The notes under the pieces: model-generated
What the model was told of the DNA's origin: nothing
Seen by the model: only the letters and a program-made list of their open reading frames with translations
Databases searched by the model: none
In this document: one piece after another, positions 58,921 to 64,000 of the stretch
How the letters are laid out: every line of letters starts with the position of its first letter
Position numbering within the stretch: the stretch's first letter is position 1
Source: Thuidium tamariscinum
Taxonomy: Eukaryota; Streptophyta; Bryopsida; Hypnales; Thuidiaceae
Direction of reading: 5' to 3'
Assembly (NCBI GenBank): GCA_947034885.2
Contig: OX344750.2
Coordinates: forward strand, 3,782,001 to 3,846,000
DNA length: 64,000 nucleotides
Program-made: the position numbers and the translations under genes

Positions 58921-59853
58921 TTAACCCCTAAAGTTCCTTCACTATGTTTTAACAAAAACTGCTCCAAAACTGCCATTTTTAGGACAGCTACCAAATTTTT
59001 TTAAAAAAACATTTTTTGACATATGTAACCGTAGGATCTTTTAGTGAAATAGTTTTTAAAGATGTAGAAAAAATTTCAGAAATTTTCACCATGTAGATTG
59101 CAAGATATTAGTGTTTGAAGTTACAAAAATCATTTTTTTTTCACTGCGAAAATCCGGGCAGCTGCACTTCAGAAGGCCACATTTGTATGAAAAAATGTCC
59201 AAAATGGTTGCAACTCTTTGGATTCATTCTCCAATTCAAGGTGGCTACATGCTTGAAAATTTTCATATCATTTGAAATTGTACAACATGTACAAAAAAAA
59301 TAGTAAGTAGAAAGAAGTAGAGAATGATTCAAAATACTAAAATGGTAAAAATTTATTTATTGAATTGAAAAATGCCAATCCCAAAGGTTCAAATGTTGTA
59401 ATAAACAACCTACACCCAATGTTTTTAATTTTTTTCAAAAATATTGAAAATTGAGTAAAATAAAGGACTTCAAAGTTTATTTTAGAGAAGAGAATCCATA
59501 ACTACCCGCAAACTAAAATTCTTCATAACTTTTGACTTATTAATCCAAATGGAATGATTCAAAGCTTTCCATGTATATATAAATCTATAAAACCAATTTC
59601 AAATTTTTATTTCCAAAAAAAGTGATTTTTTCTGATCTGCCCAAATTGCCCGAGTTGAGAAACAAACAACGTTTTATGCGATAACTTTTCAACCGTGTAG
59701 TCAAAAGTCACGAAAATTATTGGGCTTTGAAGATACTCCTCGTCCACACCTTCTATTAAAGTTTGGTTCCAAAATATGAAAATCTCTAGCCACACGTACC
59801 TGCCCGAAATCGCTATGTTGCCAAAAAAGGCATGTTGGTCCTTTAGGGGTTAA
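58921..59853. mobile_element. TIR element with TTAACCCCTAAAG ends
   Basis: 933 bp bounded by TTAACCCCTAAAG and its exact reverse complement CTTTAGGGGTTAA (13-bp perfect ends). No transposase frame. A second right-type end, extended as GGTCCTTTAGGGGTTAA, occurs alone at 44321-44337, and a left-type variant TTAACCCCTAAG near 61258. Target duplication not resolved. Confidence 0.6.
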
Positions 59854-60264
59854 GATGCTCTAGAATAGAAGGTACTACATTTGGATGTACTTAATTTAAT
59901 ACCCAGCACATTCAAACAAATTACCATTCCTTGGATCACAATTGTTAAACTAAGGGGAGTCATAAATCAATATAAAAATAGAAATATCTAAAGCTATTTA
60001 CTTAAGCTTTTATGTTTGAATAGAGCCAAATTTACAAAAACTGGTTGTTTTTCATTTGTAGATAAATGAAAATAACAAATTAAAAAACGTAGCCAAAATG
60101 TACGGGTGACAGATCAAAATGTAAATTATACTCTTTGGAGAATTTTGGTATTTTTTTACGAATCTTCAAAAATAAAAACTTCAAAAGTGCACTTTAGGTG
60201 CATGCTTGAGAGATTTAAAAGACAAAAAAATCACTCATTCAAGACTTTTTAGTATTTTATTATT
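59854..60264. other. AT-rich spacer between mobile elements
   Basis: 410 bp, AT-rich, nothing recognised. Confidence 0.5.
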
Positions 60265-60609
60265 CATAAGAGGATTTCTGGGCCTCCAAAAAACTATTTT
60301 AGGGGTATTCCCTGAAACTGTTCCTACTACTGCAGACTAGCCCCTTGCTGGTCTAAATTTTTGAATTTTGAAAAAAAAAATTAAAATTTTTTTTCCAAAA
60401 AACTTCAGAATGTATTAAAAAGAAAAAAATGATTTTTTTCCAAAAAATATTTTAAAAATATTTAATAACTAATTAAATTTAATAAATAATTAGTATTTTT
60501 TGACGTGGCAGTCGCTCGACTACTTCAGCATCACGTTCCTAGCGTTCCCAATGCGTTCCTAGTGTTTGGGAATTGGTAGTCTTGTAAACGAGCTATAAAT
60601 CCTCTTATG
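60265..60609. mobile_element. MITE family 2, copy 4 (diverged)
   Basis: 345 bp. Ends CATAAGAGGATTT and, inverted, CATAAGAGGATTT (13 of 13). Interior keeps the family order: GGCCTCCAAAAAACTATTTT and CCCTGAAACTG near the left (compare copy 1), then ACGTGGCAGTCGCTCGAC, GCGTTCC and TTGGTAGTCTTGTAA near the right. Confidence 0.7.
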
Positions 60610-61834
60610 CTACAACCACATTACACCATATAAAAAGATGCAAACATCCCATATAGAATATGATTAATCCCTACATGTCCAAAGCACCATATTTTAGTGT
60701 CAACTAAACTTTGTAATTATATAAAAACTTACCTAAGTACTATTTTTGACAATTTTTCAATTGAATATCCTTTAAAGTTATTATAAGCATCACAAAACTG
60801 ATTTTGAAAAGAATTATTGATGATTTTTCACTTGAAGATTCTAGCAAGGGTGTCTGATGCAAATCTTGATTTTTTGGTGCTACAAGCTTATAAAGATGAG
60901 CCTCAAATACATTGAATCTTGAGGAAGAATCACACTAAAAATTCACTAAAAAAAAATTGTGAAGTAGCCTTGAAAGAGCTATAAATCATTTAGAGCTATG
61001 CTGATTATGTGCTTCAAGCTCAATTTTAGAATTGATATAAAAAAGGATTGAAAGACTTCAAATTACTTTCACAATTTCACACCTTTTACTTAAAATATAA
61101 TACTCTTTTAATCCACAGGTGATATTGTTGTATTTTTTAATGTGATCTATAAGATATGTAAATTGAATTTAAACAATTAAAATTATACACTTGGATTTTT
61201 TGGTTACTTTTGAGCAAATTCGAAGAAGTTCAAATCAAGCCTTGGGCTTTCAGGGCTTAACCCCTAAGTGTCTAGAATCATTTCTGGAATCAACAATCGG
61301 AGAAATATAATTATAATATACTATTTGGAAGAATATTTTGGAATTGTGATACAAATAAAAGTTGTAGATTTTGAATTTTAGATTCCATCCGTATGGGTTA
61401 GATTCCCCAATTCTTTCACCAATATTATTCTATAAATTCTAAAAGGAAAATTTCAAAATTCCTCTGAAATTTAATTACAAGCATAATATTGTTATTTTTT
61501 GAGTTAAATATGTTGGACTGGATTTGAAATGAGGTTCTTTTGATATGGTGATTTTTTTGGAATTTTTGTGTTCTTGAAATCTATGACCTCATTTTTGCAA
61601 ATCTAATTTTGTACTAAAGTCAACACAAGTCAAATACTTGACATACTTCTACATTTGTAATTTTAGAAAATTATGAATTCTAGTAACACCAAATCCTATC
61701 CTTAAATAGGACAACAACTTCATAAAGAATCTCTAAAAGTTAGGATGACTTTCATCCAAAAAGTAACCAATAAGGAAAGCAACTCTCAATTTGTTTATCG
61801 TCTAGAAATTGGTTGTCGAAGCACTTCAGGGTTA
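60610..61834. other. AT-rich intergenic region, no gene seen
   Basis: 1.2 kb AT-rich DNA without recognised features, apart from a TTAACCCCTAAG sequence near 61258 that resembles the left end of the 58921 element. Confidence 0.5.
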
Positions 61835-62694
61835 AGAGCATCCCCACAACTAGACTTGCCAAGAGGCTTGGCCAAACTGTGGATGGTGGATTCAAAAGAT
61901 GCAATCGGGGCATGTTGTGGCAAGGAGCCCCATTGCAAGGCCAAAGAAGACACATGCAAAAGGAGATAGGCGCACCTTTTGAGAGAACTCAGGAAGCCAT
62001 GTCTTTCTAAAAGCAATGAGAGATTTGAGGTGGGATTACGGTCCTTCTTACTACTTGTTTTTTCTCCGACAAAACTCATCAATGTGCTTCAAAATGAACA
62101 CTGAAGCATATAACACACCATGCATATCACTTGCCAATTCACCATCTCTTGCTCAAATCTTTGCGAGCTCGACCATTCCACGAGCCAAAATATACATGCT
62201 ACAGGGAATTTTTAGTAGCCCAACCTAACCAAATACCCAATATGTGCCTTTGGGTAGATTGCCGTGGAAGTGTTCTAAAAGCATCTCCATGCCAAACCCC
62301 TCAAGTAGGGACATCAAGTGGGATTTGGCATGGATTGATGACTAATGAAGATCCTTCAAAATCTTAGCTACTCCATGCTTATACTAGTAATTCACCCATT
62401 AAACACGTCTCCCAAGCCAAGGGACCACTTTTATGAAGCCAAGTGAAATAATCAAGCCAAGTGTTGGGGCTCAAAGCCCGAATGACTAAACATTCCCTGA
62501 GAGTGCCATAATTGAAAGAATCAAGGTATAATAAGCCACGGGGAAGACCCACAACAGTTTGATGCCATTCTTACTTTGAAGTGTTGACTACCTGATTTTT
62601 CTGCTTGGCATGTCTGGCATGGGGCAATGCTAGACACCAAACACGCCACATTAACATATCTCAGCCCTTTGGCATGCAGGCATGGGGATGCTCT
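61835..62694. mobile_element. TIR element with AGAGCATCCCCA ends
   Basis: 860 bp bounded by AGAGCATCCCCA and its exact reverse complement TGGGGATGCTCT (12-bp perfect ends). Interior is GC-richer than the flanks and has several inverted pieces, such as CATGCCAAACCCC facing TTTGGCATGG (62289-62335) and TTGCCAAGAGGCTTGGCCAA. Short frames inside have no transposase motif. No clear target duplication, so the superfamily is uncertain. Confidence 0.55.
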
Positions 62695-63889
62695 AAGGTC
62701 ATATTTCAGGACATCCCAGAAGGGGCGGACAGAAATAAGTACAACTACGTCACCTTATTTGGGAGGTTGGTGCACCCTTCAGTTGCACGTCAAGAGCTTT
62801 CAATAAAGGCAAAAGGCACTTAGGAGTGCGTCTACAAGTTCCATTTCAAGTCAACCACTCCACTACTGAAATCTAGATGGGATCTAAAACATTAAAATAA
62901 TTAAAAAAAATACCATGAAATCATTGCCACGTGCAACGACAAAAGTCTATGCGCAGGGGTTGAAGGCACTTGAAGTAACGACTAATTCCGTATGCTTGTT
63001 GCTCAACACCTCCGATCCTTAGCAAAGTGACAAACTGGTTGAATAACAGAACGCATGCGCAATTCCTTGTGGGGCCAGTTCAGTGACTAGGTTTGTAAAG
63101 CACTAGCATGTTGATACAAAGGATGCAATCACGGAATATCAAGCATCTTGAACACCAAGTTATCCGAAAAGCAATGACATCGACGCATGCATCCTGAACG
63201 CATCTGTTTGCTTTCTGTTCCCATCTAGATTTCAATCGCTGCTTGCGCTACCATCAGCTGCTCTCATCTTATACGAACTGGCTTTCTATGCAAGCGGGGA
63301 TTTAAGTGCAGTAAAATAAGGAAGGATACAAACATCTATCAAGACTTGGAGCATCCATCTATGCATCTCACTTGATCTTAAGTGTCTGAAATTGGTCACC
63401 TTGACAATGCAGGTGGGATCCCTTCAGGAGAACCTCCAGAGAATTGGGAACGGATCGTGTTGGTACAATTCAAAGAGCCGACAGACTAGGTTCCTGCATT
63501 CAGCCCCACAATATGATGTGATAAGAATTTATAAAAACAACCAGTGATCAACTGAATGTAATGCTCACACCCCAGGCTACAGAAACAGTTTCATGAAACA
63601 CTCCCCACATCTAGCATAGAATACCAGAACGATCTACACGTTTACTGTTACTGTTAACATACAAAATCGAGAGAAAAGCCACAAGATGTATAACTTTGTA
63701 TGTGAAAGAGATCACAAACCTTGCAAAAGAGATTGGTGAAGGATTAAGCAGTACCTGAGACTAATTACAAGTGTACATCGGGAAGAGATAGGGCATCAAT
63801 TGATCCGTACACCTCCAAAAAATATAAGCAATGTTTTACTTTGACAGTCAGCCAACCCACAAGATGCCGTGCCTCATCTTTTCCTGATG
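62695..63889. other. Mixed region, probable 3' flank of the right-edge gene
   Basis: 1.2 kb of moderate GC without a firmly supported gene. The part near 63890 is probably 3' UTR of the minus-strand terminal exon. On the plus strand, an acceptor-like GACAATGCAG near 63410 precedes an open run GIPSGEPPENWERIVLVQF ending in TAG at about 63490; I could not link it to other exons. Confidence 0.35.
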
Positions 63890-63970
63890 TCAAGCCCAAT
63901 AAACATTTAAGACACGCATAAAGAAGAAGAATGCCATAATAAGCACAGAAAGCCATGACACTTGTGACAT
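63890..63970 (-). CDS. Probable last exon of a membrane protein (rest outside window)
   Basis: On the minus strand an acceptor (TTCATCCACAG) at 63971-63981 is followed by 81 nt that read, in one frame, as a hydrophobic segment (SQVSWLSVLIMAFFFFMR) and then VLNVYWA and a TGA stop at 63890-63892. This looks like a terminal transmembrane helix. The frame is a choice: the upstream exon lies beyond base 64000, so phase cannot be checked. Family not recognised. Confidence 0.35.
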   Translation of the reverse strand: MSQVSWLSVLIMAFFFFMRVLNVYWA

Positions 63971-64000
63971 CTGTGGATGAAAACAAAGTTTCGCAGCTCA

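Noticed and set aside
63410..63490. Plus-strand terminal-exon-like run GIPSGEPPENWERIVLVQF
   Set aside because: Has an acceptor-like site and a stop but no partner exon or recognised family; not strong enough to list as a gene.

Overview
The window looks like nuclear DNA from a land plant. It holds multi-exon genes with short GT-AG introns, a chalcone synthase-type polyketide synthase with the family's usual intron inside a Cys codon, an ATL-type RING-H2 gene, a polyol/monosaccharide transporter, and long AT-rich gene-poor stretches with many small inverted-repeat transposon remnants. The type III polyketide synthase carries a variant (Ala-Thr-Thr-Ser-Gly-Val-Asn-Met-Pro) that I associate with liverwort/moss stilbenecarboxylate-synthase-like enzymes, so I lean towards a bryophyte or other seedless plant. 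The sequence alone does not settle the species. I see no bacterial, viral or CRISPR content.

Layout. 1-9083 (-): 5' two thirds of a VPS13-type lipid-transfer protein; I traced 20 exons that keep one frame (924 codons). 9.1-12.2 kb: gene-free, with a decayed LINE fragment. 12.2-13.9 kb (-): intronless TDP2-like DNA repair phosphodiesterase with two RanBP2-type zinc fingers. 14.7-20.4 kb: AT-rich repeats, including a small TIR element, an inverted minisatellite and a hairpin. 20.5-22.7 kb (+): two-exon sugar/polyol transporter. 23.8-27.7 kb (-): seven-exon EamA (DMT) transporter, tail to tail with it. 28.0-33.4 kb: repeats and a TATACA-like microsatellite. 34.1-35.7 kb (+): two-exon chalcone synthase-like gene with an ACGT-rich upstream region. 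36.7-40.4 kb (-): histidine-phosphatase (phosphoglycerate-mutase-like) gene, tail to tail with the synthase. 45.6-46.5 kb (-): ATL RING-H2 ubiquitin ligase. 48.1-48.4 kb (+): a possible small two-exon gene. 48.4-62.7 kb: a dense field of non-autonomous DNA transposons: a CACTA-like element, a four-copy MITE family, a second MITE family also present at 28.0 kb, and two larger TIR elements. The last 110 bases hold what looks like the terminal exon of another minus-strand gene.

The genes are functionally unrelated housekeeping or specialised-metabolism genes; nothing suggests a gene cluster or a joint system. Exon models were built by hand from splice signals, frame continuity and recalled family motifs. 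The most noteworthy items are the leaky-scanning layout of the TDP2-like gene, the MITE families with perfect inverted ends, the CACTA-like element, the GC-AG intron in VPS13, and the GC3 step in the polyketide synthase gene.
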